The position numbers were made by a program, and so were the translations under genes. From positions 62,001-126,000 of the forward strand of contig CAVUCE010000005.1 in the NCBI GenBank assembly GCA_963739985.1: 64,000 bases of DNA, given 5' to 3'. Source of the stretch: CAVUCE01 sp963739985. GTDB lineage: Bacteria > Bacteroidota > Ignavibacteria > Ignavibacteriales > Ignavibacteriaceae. The first letter of the stretch is position 1, and every line of letters begins with the position of its first letter. Under the pieces are notes generated by a model that was given only the letters and a program-made list of their open reading frames with translations, was not told the origin of the DNA and searched no databases. This document shows positions 52,154 through 61,534 of the stretch, one piece after another.

Positions 52154-53161
52154 ATGAAGAAAAGAAGCTCGTTTTTTTATCACATCACGCTATTTGTAAT
52201 TGCACAATTGTTTTGGCTAATGTTGTTGGGACTTTGGATATACTGGTATGTATCTAATTATATAATATTTAAACAAGCCGGAGATAAACTTTCGCCCCAA
52301 ATTATTTATGACGGAACTAATGTTGTAGCCTTAGTAGGTGGACTTATTTTGCTTGTAGCTATATCATTTAGCATGTCATTAATTTTTAGACATCTAAATG
52401 TACAAGTTAAGTTGACAAACCTTTATGCAAACTTTATTGCAAATATAACTCACGAACTTAAATCACCTTTATCATCTATTCAATTATATTTAGAGACATT
52501 AAAAAGCCGTGATGTTCCAAAGGATCGTCAAGATGAGTTTATTGCTCTTATGATGAAGGATGCTAATAGACTTAAAAATCTTATAAATTCTATATTAGAT
52601 ATTTCTGCGTTTGAGCAAAAGAAGATTGTTTTTAATTATCAAGTTTATGACGCGGAAGACTTAATAAAAAAGACAGTTAAAGAGAGTGTTGAACAAAAAA
52701 ATCTAGCTGAAAATATTATAAATATAAAAGGAAAGCTTAATTGCCAGATTGTAATTGCCAAAAATGAATTTAAAATGCTAATCGATAACCTAATTGACAA
52801 CGCCATAAAATACACAACTAATAATCTCAAAATAAATATAACATTAAAACAATTTCCATCTAAATTAATTCTTGATTTTAAGGATAATGGGATAGGGGTT
52901 TCTCTTTCGGAACAAAAAAAAATTTTCAGTAAATTTTATCGCGTTTATGATGTTAACATTCCAAACGTTAAAGGGACTGGACTTGGTTTATTTTGGGTTC
53001 GTGAAATTATCAAAAATCATGGCGGAAAAATATCGGCTTATAGTGAAGGTTTTGAGAAAGGTACTACATTTAGAATTGAGCTACCAATTTATAAAAAGTC
53101 AAAAATTAGATTGCACAATAAGTTATTAAAATCAAATAAGAATAAAGATAAAAATAGGTAA
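52154..53161 (+). CDS. Sensor histidine kinase, two TM helices
   Basis: 335 aa from ATG 52154, chosen because GGAGGA lies nine bases upstream; a TTG at 52127 has no such site. TM1 ~10-32, a short ~35-residue loop, TM2 ~60-85. DHp has NFIANITHELKSPLSSI (phospho-His ~108), then the ATPase domain with LIDNLIDNAIKYT, FKDNGIGVS, GTGLGLFWV. The sensor loop is too short for a ligand domain, so it may sense through the membrane or a partner. It is 2 bp upstream of its response regulator. The Lys-rich end is cytoplasmic. Confidence 0.9.
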   Translation: MKKRSSFFYHITLFVIAQLFWLMLLGLWIYWYVSNYIIFKQAGDKLSPQIIYDGTNVVALVGGLILLVAISFSMSLIFRHLNVQVKLTNLYANFIANITHELKSPLSSIQLYLETLKSRDVPKDRQDEFIALMMKDANRLKNLINSILDISAFEQKKIVFNYQVYDAEDLIKKTVKESVEQKNLAENIINIKGKLNCQIVIAKNEFKMLIDNLIDNAIKYTTNNLKINITLKQFPSKLILDFKDNGIGVSLSEQKKIFSKFYRVYDVNIPNVKGTGLGLFWVREIIKNHGGKISAYSEGFEKGTTFRIELPIYKKSKIRLHNKLLKSNKNKDKNR

Positions 53162-53163
53162 AA

Positions 53164-53880
53164 ATGATGAATGAGATCGGTGCAATTAAAGATAGAATTT
53201 TACTAGTGGAGGATGAAGAAACCTTAGCCGTTGGACTAGAATACAATCTTTTTGAAGAAGGGTATGAAGTTCATTGGGCTAAAGACGGAAGAGAAGCTCT
53301 CGCTTTTATAAATAAAAATAAATATGATTTAATAATTCTTGATATAATGTTGCCATACTTTAACGGATTTGAAATTGCCGAAAAAGTACGACAAACAAAT
53401 CCGCAAATGCCAATATTAATGTTAACCGCAAGAACAAATGCGGAAGATAGAATAAAAGGGCTTGAAATAGGTGCAGACGATTATTTAACGAAACCTTTTC
53501 ATCTGGAAGAATTATTGTTGAGAATAAAAGGAATGCTTAAAAGGAAAAAATGGTACAATGAAGTGACAAAAGAGCAACCCATATTTAAGTTTGGTGATAA
53601 CGAAGTTAATTTTGATAATTTAGTTTGTAGAAAAGGAAGTGAAGAATTCCGGCTAACTTATTACGAAGCAGTTTTGCTCCATTACCTTGTTGATCATAAA
53701 GGCAAAATAATTTCTCGAAAAGAGCTGCTTGAAAATGTTTGGCAGATGAACCCTGAGGTTGAAACACGAACAGTTGATAATTTTATTTTAAGATTAAGAA
53801 AATATTTTGAAGATGATTCAGCCAATCCAGTGTACTTAAAAAGTGTTAGAGGAGTGGGATATATCTTCAGTTTAGAATGA
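53164..53880 (+). CDS. OmpR-family response regulator
   Basis: 238 aa. Receiver ~10-127 (VEDEETLAVGLEY, acceptor Asp in LIILDIMLPYFNG, Thr in LTARTN, Lys in LTKPFHLEE). Winged-helix DNA-binding domain ~145-237 (RLTYYEAVLLHYLVDHKGKIISRKELLENVW, then DNFILRLRKYFE and RGVGYIF). Partner of the upstream kinase, with 2 bp between them. Target genes unknown; the convergent coiled-coil lipoprotein gene next door is one candidate only by position. Confidence 0.94.
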   Translation: MMNEIGAIKDRILLVEDEETLAVGLEYNLFEEGYEVHWAKDGREALAFINKNKYDLIILDIMLPYFNGFEIAEKVRQTNPQMPILMLTARTNAEDRIKGLEIGADDYLTKPFHLEELLLRIKGMLKRKKWYNEVTKEQPIFKFGDNEVNFDNLVCRKGSEEFRLTYYEAVLLHYLVDHKGKIISRKELLENVWQMNPEVETRTVDNFILRLRKYFEDDSANPVYLKSVRGVGYIFSLE

Positions 53881-53891
53881 ATTTTAATTGA

Positions 53892-53920
53892 TTGCGGGAC
53901 GCACTCAGCTAATCCCGCAA
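53892..53920. terminator. Hairpin between convergent genes
   Basis: TTGCGGGA / TCCCGCAA, 8-bp GC-rich stem with a 13-nt loop, 11 bp after the response regulator stop. It lacks a T-tract on the plus strand, so it is only a possible terminator. Confidence 0.4.
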
Positions 53921-53937
53921 CCTTGGAGAGAGAATTT

Positions 53938-54909
53938 CTAATTAAAATGTAACAAGGAATCTTTATTCAAATTTCGCCCGAAATGCTTTTTATATATTTC
54001 TTTGTATTTATCTAATAGATTATTCGGAACTTGCTTTCCATTTACAGTCATTTTGTCGCCCGAAATATTTATATCCGCTTTTTCATCAATGTTATCTATT
54101 AGTTTGTCTTTTACCATTTCACTTTTCAAATCGTTTACAAAATCATCAAGCGTTTTTAAACTCTTATCAAGGTTCTTCATCTTTACTTTTAAATCTTTAA
54201 GATTGTCTTTTAAATCCGACATATTAATTTTAAAATTTTCCATATCTAATTTTTTATTGGCAATATCCTCGGATAATTTTTCCATTTTATCATTAAACTT
54301 ATCCGTATCAAAATCTATTTTGATCTTTTTAGGCAAATCCATTTTTTCTAAATGTTCTTTCATTACTTTCATCTGATCTTTTAATTCTTCCGGATTAAAA
54401 TTTACATCTATTTTAATATGTTTCAGCTTAGTTAAATTCTTATCAAGGTTTGCCATTTCTTCGGCTAGCTTTTCATCGTTAAAATTAATATCAATGTCGC
54501 TTAATAAATTTTTAGGCGGCATAAAGTTCTTGTTAAAATGTTTCATCTTAAAATGGAAATGATAACCATTCGAATCGGCATCAGCAAAATTGCTATCTAT
54601 ATCATTTAAGTTTTCTTTAACCAAATTACTGTATTTTTCTATCTCATCAACAGGAATCTTATTTCCATTTTTATAAAGCTTTACTAGATTCCCGTTATTA
54701 AAAGTTGCTTGCCAAAAATTATTGCTCCCATTAGTGGAATCATAAAAAGAAAATATTTTGTCATTCCTATCATTTACTGTAACAGATGAATCTTGAATAG
54801 TTTGTGTATTCCCGCCGGAAGCACAAGCCGGTATAATTATGGCGGCAATAGTCAGAACAATTAATGAGAAGAGTAAATGAAACCTAAAATTGTAATCGTA
54901 AGATTTCAT
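53938..54909 (-). CDS. Predicted coiled-coil lipoprotein, unknown family
   Basis: 323 aa. N-terminal TM/signal segment ~11-28 ending in IIIPACASGG, a possible lipobox with Cys ~29. Residues ~100-275 are highly charged and largely helical, with heptad-like repeats (DLKDNLKDLKVKMKNLDKSLKTL) and recurring units of the type MxxLxKxIKIDxNxD, suggesting an internally repeated coiled coil. The C-terminal ~45 residues (DKMTVNGKQVPNNLLDKYKEIYKKHFGR) form a small separate element. No known family recognised. AGGAGAT precedes the start. It may be an envelope stress or scaffold protein; this is a guess from its form. Confidence 0.72.
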   Translation of the reverse strand: MKSYDYNFRFHLLFSLIVLTIAAIIIPACASGGNTQTIQDSSVTVNDRNDKIFSFYDSTNGSNNFWQATFNNGNLVKLYKNGNKIPVDEIEKYSNLVKENLNDIDSNFADADSNGYHFHFKMKHFNKNFMPPKNLLSDIDINFNDEKLAEEMANLDKNLTKLKHIKIDVNFNPEELKDQMKVMKEHLEKMDLPKKIKIDFDTDKFNDKMEKLSEDIANKKLDMENFKINMSDLKDNLKDLKVKMKNLDKSLKTLDDFVNDLKSEMVKDKLIDNIDEKADINISGDKMTVNGKQVPNNLLDKYKEIYKKHFGRNLNKDSLLHFN

Positions 54910-55041
54910 AAGATCTCCTTTTTAGTTAATAAATATTTTAGCTCTTTATTAATTGAGACGATTGGATTTTAAAATGGTTTTGATATTTATGCTTTATTGG
55001 TTTGAGCGCATGATATTAATGATAAACGGTAGGAAATATAA

Positions 55042-55071
55042 AATCCGCCGAATTTTGAACTCCGGCGGATT
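55042..55071 (-). terminator. Rho-independent terminator of pepF
   Basis: AATCCGCCG / CGGCGGATT, 9-bp GC-rich stem with a 12-nt loop, 20 bp past the pepF stop. On the minus strand it is followed by TTATATTTCC, a modest T-tract. Confidence 0.65.
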
Positions 55072-55091
55072 ATGAATAAAATGTTTAATTA

Positions 55092-56972
55092 TTAGGACTT
55101 TCTATTCAGTATCTCTTCGATTTGATCCATAACGGTATTCATTCTTGCCATAGTTAAATCAAAAGCTTCTGAAGAAAGCGGGTTTATTCCTGCTTTTTTA
55201 ATCAAATTAATGGGATAATCAGAACTGCCGCCTTTTAATATTGTATAGAATTTATCAACTGCAGGCTGACCTTCATTTAATATCTTTTGTGCAAAAGCAG
55301 TTGAATAAATTAATGAAGTTGAATATTGATAAACATAATAGGTATAGTTTACAAAGTGAGGTATGTATGCCCATTCATAGGCAATATAATCGTCAACCTT
55401 ACAAATCCCTTTATCGTTTCCGTAATATTTTTTTACAATATTGTAATAAATATTACTGATAGACTCGCCGGTAAGTGGTTCGTTATTTTCAATTTTTTTA
55501 TGAATATCCCACTCAAACTCTGCGAACGATGTTTGTCTGAAAATAGTCGTTCTTAAAAGCTCTAAATAAGAACCTAAAAGAAACAGTTTTTCGTCATCGG
55601 ATTTTACATGCTTTACCATGTAATCATTTAATATATTTTCGTTTAATGTCGAAGCTATTTCAGCGACAAAAGTTGCATAAGAAGTATTTACAAAAGGCTG
55701 ATTTTTGTTTGTAAAGTAACTGTGCATTGTATGTCCAAGTTCATGCGCAAGAGTTGAAACGGACTCATAATCATCTGTCCAGTTTGTTAAAATATATGGA
55801 TGATAAGCATAAGCAGAACCAGAAGAATATGCACCGCTTCGTTTACCTACATTGGGATAAAAATCAATCCATCTATTATCAAATGCTTTTTTAACTGTTG
55901 ATACATAGTTTTTCCCCATCGGCTTGAAAACATCAAGTAATAAATTCTCTCCCTGATCAATTGTAAACTTCATATCGACTTCCTTTACAATCGGTGTGTA
56001 AAGATCATAATAATGAAGCGTATCGACACCAAGCATTCTCTTTTTTAATTTCAATGCTCTCTGAAGCGTTGGCAGATTATTGTTGATTTGAGTAATTAGG
56101 TTTTCATAAACAGAAACCGGAATATTATTAGCGTCTAAAGATTGTTCAAGAGTCGTTTTATAATTTCTGCTTTTAGCGAAGAAATAATCTGCGTTTACTT
56201 TTCCGGCTAAATTTGCTCCTAATGTATTCTGGAATTTTTTATAATTCTCAAACATTGCTTTAAATATTTTCGCTCTATTCTCACGATTTGCATCACCGCG
56301 ATATCTAACATAGTTTGAAGCAGATAGAGAAATCTCTTTGCCATCAGCTAATGTTACTTTTGCAAGAGGCTTTTCAGCATTATCAAAAATATTAAATACA
56401 TCCGAAGTTACATTGGTAAGAGCGCCTGCACTAGCTAAAATCTTTTCTTCTTTTTCTGATAAAGTATGCGGTTTTAATCGTTGAATATCATCAATATAAA
56501 ATTCGTATTTGGCAAGATTTTTATTTGAATCAAAGAAACTTTTAATTTTTGCCGCATCAATACTTAAAATTTCCGGATCCATATAAGAAATTTTTTCAGA
56601 TACTTGAGTTTCTAATGCACTTGCTTGCTGTTTTAATGATTGATATTTACTTAACCTTAAATCTTCGTCACTAATTCTGTTTGCATAAGTGGCGAGTTTG
56701 TAAAGGTTTTGTATCAGATCAAATTTTGCATTTATTGCATCGTAAAAAACATCGGCGCTTTCAGCCAGTTTACCGTTATAAGCAGCAACTTTATCGGCTT
56801 GCTTTTCAATGGATTTTAAATCCGCCTGCCAAGCTTCAATATTCGGATATAGTATTGAAAGATCCCATTTATATTTATCATCAACTTGACTTCTTTCCGG
56901 TTGCTGAGCTGACAATTTTGAAATGAAAATGAGTGAAAAAATAACAAGAAATGATATGGATAATCGTTTCAT
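55092..56972 (-). CDS. pepF: Oligoendopeptidase F-like M3 metallopeptidase with signal peptide
   Basis: 626 aa, of which ~1-22 is a signal peptide (SFLVIFSLIFISKLSAQ). That is unusual for PepF, which is cytoplasmic in Firmicutes but often exported in Bacteroidota. PepF N-terminal helical domain ~30-220. The catalytic domain carries HELGHTMHSYF (HExxH, about residue 412) and, ~25 residues on, the third ligand Glu in VAEIASTLNE. GSAYAYHPYILTNW and the C-terminal YEWAYIPHFVNYTYYVYQYSTS complete the active cleft. It cleaves short peptides, probably in the periplasm here. Terminator directly downstream. Confidence 0.92.
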   Translation of the reverse strand: MKRLSISFLVIFSLIFISKLSAQQPERSQVDDKYKWDLSILYPNIEAWQADLKSIEKQADKVAAYNGKLAESADVFYDAINAKFDLIQNLYKLATYANRISDEDLRLSKYQSLKQQASALETQVSEKISYMDPEILSIDAAKIKSFFDSNKNLAKYEFYIDDIQRLKPHTLSEKEEKILASAGALTNVTSDVFNIFDNAEKPLAKVTLADGKEISLSASNYVRYRGDANRENRAKIFKAMFENYKKFQNTLGANLAGKVNADYFFAKSRNYKTTLEQSLDANNIPVSVYENLITQINNNLPTLQRALKLKKRMLGVDTLHYYDLYTPIVKEVDMKFTIDQGENLLLDVFKPMGKNYVSTVKKAFDNRWIDFYPNVGKRSGAYSSGSAYAYHPYILTNWTDDYESVSTLAHELGHTMHSYFTNKNQPFVNTSYATFVAEIASTLNENILNDYMVKHVKSDDEKLFLLGSYLELLRTTIFRQTSFAEFEWDIHKKIENNEPLTGESISNIYYNIVKKYYGNDKGICKVDDYIAYEWAYIPHFVNYTYYVYQYSTSLIYSTAFAQKILNEGQPAVDKFYTILKGGSSDYPINLIKKAGINPLSSEAFDLTMARMNTVMDQIEEILNRKS

Positions 56973-57074
56973 TTAGTCCCCTTAAGTAAATGAAGTTAAA
57001 AGTTTTGTGAAAATTAATAAAAGCTGGAAACAATGTCGCTAAAAATGTGATGAACGGAGAGAAAAATTTTAAAA

Positions 57075-57614
57075 TTACTCTTCTTTTAGTTGATTTTTGA
57101 ACACCTTTTCAAATTTTTCCACTTTTGGCGCAATTACAAACGAACAGTAACCCTGGAAGGGATGTTTTTCAAAATAATGCTGATGATAATCTTCTGCTTT
57201 ATAAAAAACATCAAGAGGTGAAATTTCGGTAACAATCGGATCATTCCATGCGCCGGATTTATTCAATTCATTCTTATAAAATTTTGCTTTTTCCTTTTGT
57301 TCATCGTTATGATAAAACACTACTGATCGATACTGTGTTCCGACATCAGCGCCTTGTTTATTTAGGGTGGTAGGATTATGAGTTTTCCAGAAAACTTTTA
57401 AAATATCATCGTAAGAAATAATTTCAGGATCAAATTTAATTTGACAAACCTCTGCATGCCCGGTTGTACCTGAACAAACTTCATCGTAATCAGGATTAAT
57501 TTTTGTTCCGCCGGAATAGCCGGAAACTACCGATTCAACTCCTTTTAGTCTTTCAAATATTGCTTCGGTACACCAAAAACATCCCGATCCCAAAGTTGCT
57601 AATTCTAAATTCAT
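57075..57614 (-). CDS. msrA: Peptide methionine sulfoxide reductase MsrA
   Basis: 179 aa, the standard size. Catalytic Cys in GSGCFWCTEAIF (residues ~10-21), EVCQIKFDPEIISYDDILKVFWKTHNPTT, GTQYRSVVFYH, and the C-terminal resolving Cys in FQGYCSFVIAPKVEKF. It reduces methionine-S-sulfoxide in proteins with thioredoxin. No signal peptide, so cytoplasmic. Its ATG shares one base with the stop of the upstream GIN-domain gene, implying translational coupling between two otherwise unrelated functions. Confidence 0.95.
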   Translation of the reverse strand: MNLELATLGSGCFWCTEAIFERLKGVESVVSGYSGGTKINPDYDEVCSGTTGHAEVCQIKFDPEIISYDDILKVFWKTHNPTTLNKQGADVGTQYRSVVFYHNDEQKEKAKFYKNELNKSGAWNDPIVTEISPLDVFYKAEDYHQHYFEKHPFQGYCSFVIAPKVEKFEKVFKNQLKEE

Positions 57615-58327
57615 TATTTATCCCAACTGCCTTTTTCCACTATGGAATTATCTTTTAACTCTTTTTTACCGAGCTGAGCTTTTCCGTAATAAGTTAGTTT
57701 CGAACTTCCGCTTTGTTTTGTATTAAGTAGTTTATTTACAGTTATGTTTGCGGTAGTTTTTGTATATAATGCTGCACTCGCTTCTTCCGCGGTAAATGAT
57801 TTCATTTCGAAAATACTTCCTTCACTTCCGATAATTTTTAACTTCTTGGCTTTGCCTTTTAACATTAAACGGCTTCCGCCTGAAAGATCAAGAATAATGT
57901 TATCGCCTTCTAATTTCCCTTGTAGAGCAGAGTTTCCGGAAAGATCACCGGAAAACGGTTTATCTTTAACGTCCATTAATATATCGCCGTAAGCGCCGCC
58001 GTGTAAATCAAGTCCGTTTAACGAAGGCATTTTTACGTAAACATTAATTTCTGATTTTAGTTTATAATTCCAGCGATCAATAAAAATTTTAAGCACACTG
58101 CTTTTTTTTAAAACTTTCAGCAAATCTAAATCTTTTGAATCACCTTTAACTTCTATTGAATAATTTTGTGATTGTGTAACGATTAAATGAATTCCGTTCC
58201 CGATATCGATAGCATCAAAATCATTATAATTAAACTTTCTTGTTTCATTGCCTTTTATAAAAAGAAAGTTTGAGAACAAAAAAGTAACTGTAAATGAAAA
58301 CAGAACTGAGAACAGAAGCCTTTTCAT
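57614..58327 (-). CDS. GIN-domain (DUF2807) secreted protein
   Basis: 237 aa. Signal peptide ~1-22, then a right-handed beta-helix typical of head GIN domains: FDAIDIGNGIHLIVTQSQNYSIEVKG at the start, the middle strand region NGLDLHGGAYGDILM, and repeated short Gly/Ser turns (DLSGNSALQGKLEGDNIILDLSGGSRLML) to the end. This family is widespread in Bacteroidota, probably surface or periplasmic, with function unknown. Sits directly upstream of msrA in one operon. Confidence 0.86.
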   Translation of the reverse strand: MKRLLFSVLFSFTVTFLFSNFLFIKGNETRKFNYNDFDAIDIGNGIHLIVTQSQNYSIEVKGDSKDLDLLKVLKKSSVLKIFIDRWNYKLKSEINVYVKMPSLNGLDLHGGAYGDILMDVKDKPFSGDLSGNSALQGKLEGDNIILDLSGGSRLMLKGKAKKLKIIGSEGSIFEMKSFTAEEASAALYTKTTANITVNKLLNTKQSGSSKLTYYGKAQLGKKELKDNSIVEKGSWDK

Positions 58328-58478
58328 ATTGGACCTCTTTATTAAAATCTAAATATGGAAATCACCAATCGGTTTTCCACAAAAATACTATCGAAACTTA
58401 CTAACTAAATTTTATGTTATTTTATCTCCGCACTTAAAATTAGAAAAATTTTGGATAAAAAATTATTGAATATTTTAA

Positions 58479-61334
58479 TTACTTTTTACTTGATTTTTCA
58501 TTTGAAAGCTCATTCAATAAATTTTGAAGTTTTTCCAGTTCTTTTGCAGCCTCACTAAATTTCTTTTGGCTGTTTAATTTTAGATAATTATTAAAAGCAT
58601 TATTAGCTGCATTAATCTTTTCACCGGTTGAAAAATTCTGACTTGGTTGTGAAGAACTTTTAGTTGTGCCTGTTTCACTAATATTCGGTATCTTAGTATT
58701 GTTTTTTGAAAATATTCCGGCAAGTGCTTTATCAAAAGATTCTCCGTAGCTCATGTCGTCACCATGCATTACAACAACTAATCTTAATTCCGGGTAAGCG
58801 GCCGTTTCCGCTTGCAGATAAATTGGCTCTACATAAAATAGAGTATTATTTACCGGTATAGCCAGAACGTTTCCCCTTATAACATTAGAACCGCGCTGAT
58901 CCCAAAGAGTTAACTGTCCGGAAAGAAAACTATCCTGATCAATTTTTGTTTCAACTTGTTGCGGACCTAAGACCATCTTATCCTTGGGAAATTGATAAGC
59001 TAAAAATTTTCCGTAATTGTCCCCGTCGCACAAACCTGCAATCCAGCCGATTAAGACTTGTCTGTTTTTAGGTGTAAAAGGCATTATTAAAGCAAACTGC
59101 GGTTTTTGAGAGCCTGGTAATTGCCACATAATATAATAAGGCTCTACAGGCTGAACTTGGTTGTAATATTTTTCTGTTGCACGAACCCAAAGATCTTCTT
59201 GATTGTAAAATACGGTAGGATCGGACATATGGTATTTTTCAAAAACAAGTCCCTGAACCAAAAGCATGTCGATTGGATATCGAATGTGCGAGAATAAGGC
59301 TTTAGGCATTTGATCTTTTGATTTTAATAATCCGGGGAAAATTCTTTTCCACACTTTTATAACCGGATCATTATTATCAACTATGTAAAAATCAACAGAA
59401 CCATCGTAAGCATTTACTACTGCTTTAACAGAATTTCTTATATAATTAATTCCGTTTAGATGTTCGCCAACTCTGGTAACAAGTTTTTTATCAATATTTC
59501 CTTCTTTAAAATCAATCGATTCCGCAGAATTAAAAGGTTCGCTGTACGGATAATATTCCGAAGTTGTGTATGCATCGATTATCCAATATAGTTTTCCGTT
59601 TGCAAGTACTATATAAGGGTCTTTATCAAAATTTAAGAACGGCGCTAATTCTTGAACCCTTTCTTTTATTTGTCTGTGAAACATTATCCTACTGCTATCT
59701 GTTGGATAATCCGAAAATAAAAATTTAGTACCATCGAATTTCCATCCAAATAAAAACTTTCTCCAAAAGTTGCTTATTCTAACTCCGCCTTTTCCTTGAT
59801 AACGGTTATACACATTATCATCTCCGCTTGGATAATCAAATTCTTTTTCTTTCGAATTTACAATTACCGGCGTATTTGTTAATTCTCCGTAATAAATTTG
59901 TGGTTGTTTAACATCCAAAGAACTAAACTCGCTTTTAGGCGGAATATCTTTTATTAATAGATGCGGAAGGCCTTGTGGAGTAAATTCATTAACTGTTGCC
60001 ATAGTTATTCCGTAGCCATGTGTATATTGGAATCTCTTGTTTACAAAAGTCTGGCTTTTAATCGGAAGGTTTTGCAAGTTCATTTCTCTCCCGGAAACCA
60101 TCACTTGTCGATAATTATTTCCAAAATGATATCTATCTACATCAACGTCGGAGAACTGATAATAAAGTCTTATCTCTTGAAACTGGCGATAAACAGCATC
60201 AAGAGCGCGCCAGTCCCATAGTCTTACATTTTGAAAAATACTCAAATTATTTTGTACCGTTTCCGGAGTAAACGAGCCGTTTTCAGGAAATTCGTGTTCT
60301 TCAATTTGGTTTAATCCGAATCCGTATCGTGTAAACTTGATATTATTGGAAATATAAGGCTTCTCATATGTAATCTCGTTTGGCTGTACCATTAGTGATT
60401 CAAATAAACCAGGAATTAATGCTAAACCTAAGAACCAAAATAATATTACTATTGCGGCCGAGCTTATTAATAAAGGAAATGGTGAGCCGGCTAAAATCCT
60501 AATTTTATTAAAGATCTTTAAAAATTTATTACGTAAAAAAGGAATTAAAAGGACGAGAGCAACCAAAAGCATTATTATAACTAAAATATTATAAGCAGGA
60601 ACTAAAACATTTACATCAGTCCACCCCGGACCGGAAACAACTCCTTTTTCAGAATACATTAAATGATATTTTGCCAAAAGTCGTCCAAATGCTAAAACGA
60701 TTAGAAATACGGCGCTATTTAAGTAAAGCGAATTATAATATTTTGCGATTGAATAATCATTTGCCGAAGGGAACTTAAGCATTATTCCATTTATGCTGTA
60801 ACGAATGAAAATGGGGATAAAGGAGGCGATCAAAGAAATAAGAGTTAAAACAATTAATAGTCCGAAAAGCTTATCTAAAAATGGTAGCGTAAAAAGATAA
60901 AAGCCTGTGTTCAAGCCGAAAATAGGCTCGGTTACGGCTGTTTTTATACTATAAATAAATTGTAAAATTGATTGCCAGTTTGAGAGTCCCCACAAAGCAC
61001 CAATAAACAAACCAACAAGCGGTGTTGCTGATCGAACAAGTTTTCTATCTTTGGGTAATCTAATAAGTAAAAGAAAAACAAGCAACCATCCAAAAGCCCC
61101 GCCGGCAGCCGTTAAAATCACGTTTGAATAAACTACAGTCCAAAATCGTTGACCATAACCCAACATTTGGAACCAAAGTGTTTCTGCCCAAAATCCCATG
61201 AACCAGAAGAAGTATATTGTGAATATAATTAAAGCAAATCCGCCGACTATTTTCGTACGCTTTCTCTTCTTAAATCCGGAGGATAATAAATAAACCGAAG
61301 CAGCGATTAGAATTAGTATTAGAGCGGTATACAT
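58479..61334 (-). CDS. UPF0182 family large membrane protein
   Basis: 951 aa, in the size range of UPF0182 (COG1615). The N-terminal ~320 residues hold seven TM helices (for example LILILIASVYLL, GFALIIFTIYFFWFMGFWAETLWFQMLGY). The rest is a large extracytoplasmic domain with family blocks YISNNIKFTRYGFGLN, VRLWDWRALDAVYRQFQEIRLYYQF, and PYSEPFN...YIRNSVKAVVNAYDGSVDFYI, to ELRLVVVMHGDDMSYGESFDKAL. The C-terminal ~70 residues are a Ser/Gln/Lys-rich tail with a predicted coiled coil. Function unknown. Monocistronic. Intact over almost 3 kb. Confidence 0.93.
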   Translation of the reverse strand: MYTALILILIAASVYLLSSGFKKRKRTKIVGGFALIIFTIYFFWFMGFWAETLWFQMLGYGQRFWTVVYSNVILTAAGGAFGWLLVFLLLIRLPKDRKLVRSATPLVGLFIGALWGLSNWQSILQFIYSIKTAVTEPIFGLNTGFYLFTLPFLDKLFGLLIVLTLISLIASFIPIFIRYSINGIMLKFPSANDYSIAKYYNSLYLNSAVFLIVLAFGRLLAKYHLMYSEKGVVSGPGWTDVNVLVPAYNILVIIMLLVALVLLIPFLRNKFLKIFNKIRILAGSPFPLLISSAAIVILFWFLGLALIPGLFESLMVQPNEITYEKPYISNNIKFTRYGFGLNQIEEHEFPENGSFTPETVQNNLSIFQNVRLWDWRALDAVYRQFQEIRLYYQFSDVDVDRYHFGNNYRQVMVSGREMNLQNLPIKSQTFVNKRFQYTHGYGITMATVNEFTPQGLPHLLIKDIPPKSEFSSLDVKQPQIYYGELTNTPVIVNSKEKEFDYPSGDDNVYNRYQGKGGVRISNFWRKFLFGWKFDGTKFLFSDYPTDSSRIMFHRQIKERVQELAPFLNFDKDPYIVLANGKLYWIIDAYTTSEYYPYSEPFNSAESIDFKEGNIDKKLVTRVGEHLNGINYIRNSVKAVVNAYDGSVDFYIVDNNDPVIKVWKRIFPGLLKSKDQMPKALFSHIRYPIDMLLVQGLVFEKYHMSDPTVFYNQEDLWVRATEKYYNQVQPVEPYYIMWQLPGSQKPQFALIMPFTPKNRQVLIGWIAGLCDGDNYGKFLAYQFPKDKMVLGPQQVETKIDQDSFLSGQLTLWDQRGSNVIRGNVLAIPVNNTLFYVEPIYLQAETAAYPELRLVVVMHGDDMSYGESFDKALAGIFSKNNTKIPNISETGTTKSSSQPSQNFSTGEKINAANNAFNNYLKLNSQKKFSEAAKELEKLQNLLNELSNEKSSKK

Positions 61335-61465
61335 TTAAATTCCTTTCATATTTCATGCAAATTGAAAATGCTTTACCTTTAAACGTAACTATTCTATCAA
61401 TATTAAACTAGTTTGTGTAATTATTTATTGAGTATTTATGAAAATGAAATATGTTAGCTCGAAAA

Positions 61466-61499
61466 AAAAGTCATTCTAGAGTAATAAAGAATGACTTTT
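61466..61499 (-). terminator. Rho-independent terminator of the Rieske/FAD reductase gene
   Basis: AAAAGTCATTCT / AGAATGACTTTT, a perfect 12-bp stem with a 10-nt loop; on the minus strand it ends in a T-run. Located 36 bp past the stop of the oxidoreductase gene. Confidence 0.85.
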
Positions 61500-61534
61500 C
61501 ATTTATTTGAACCTTTAAATATTTTAAGAAATTA

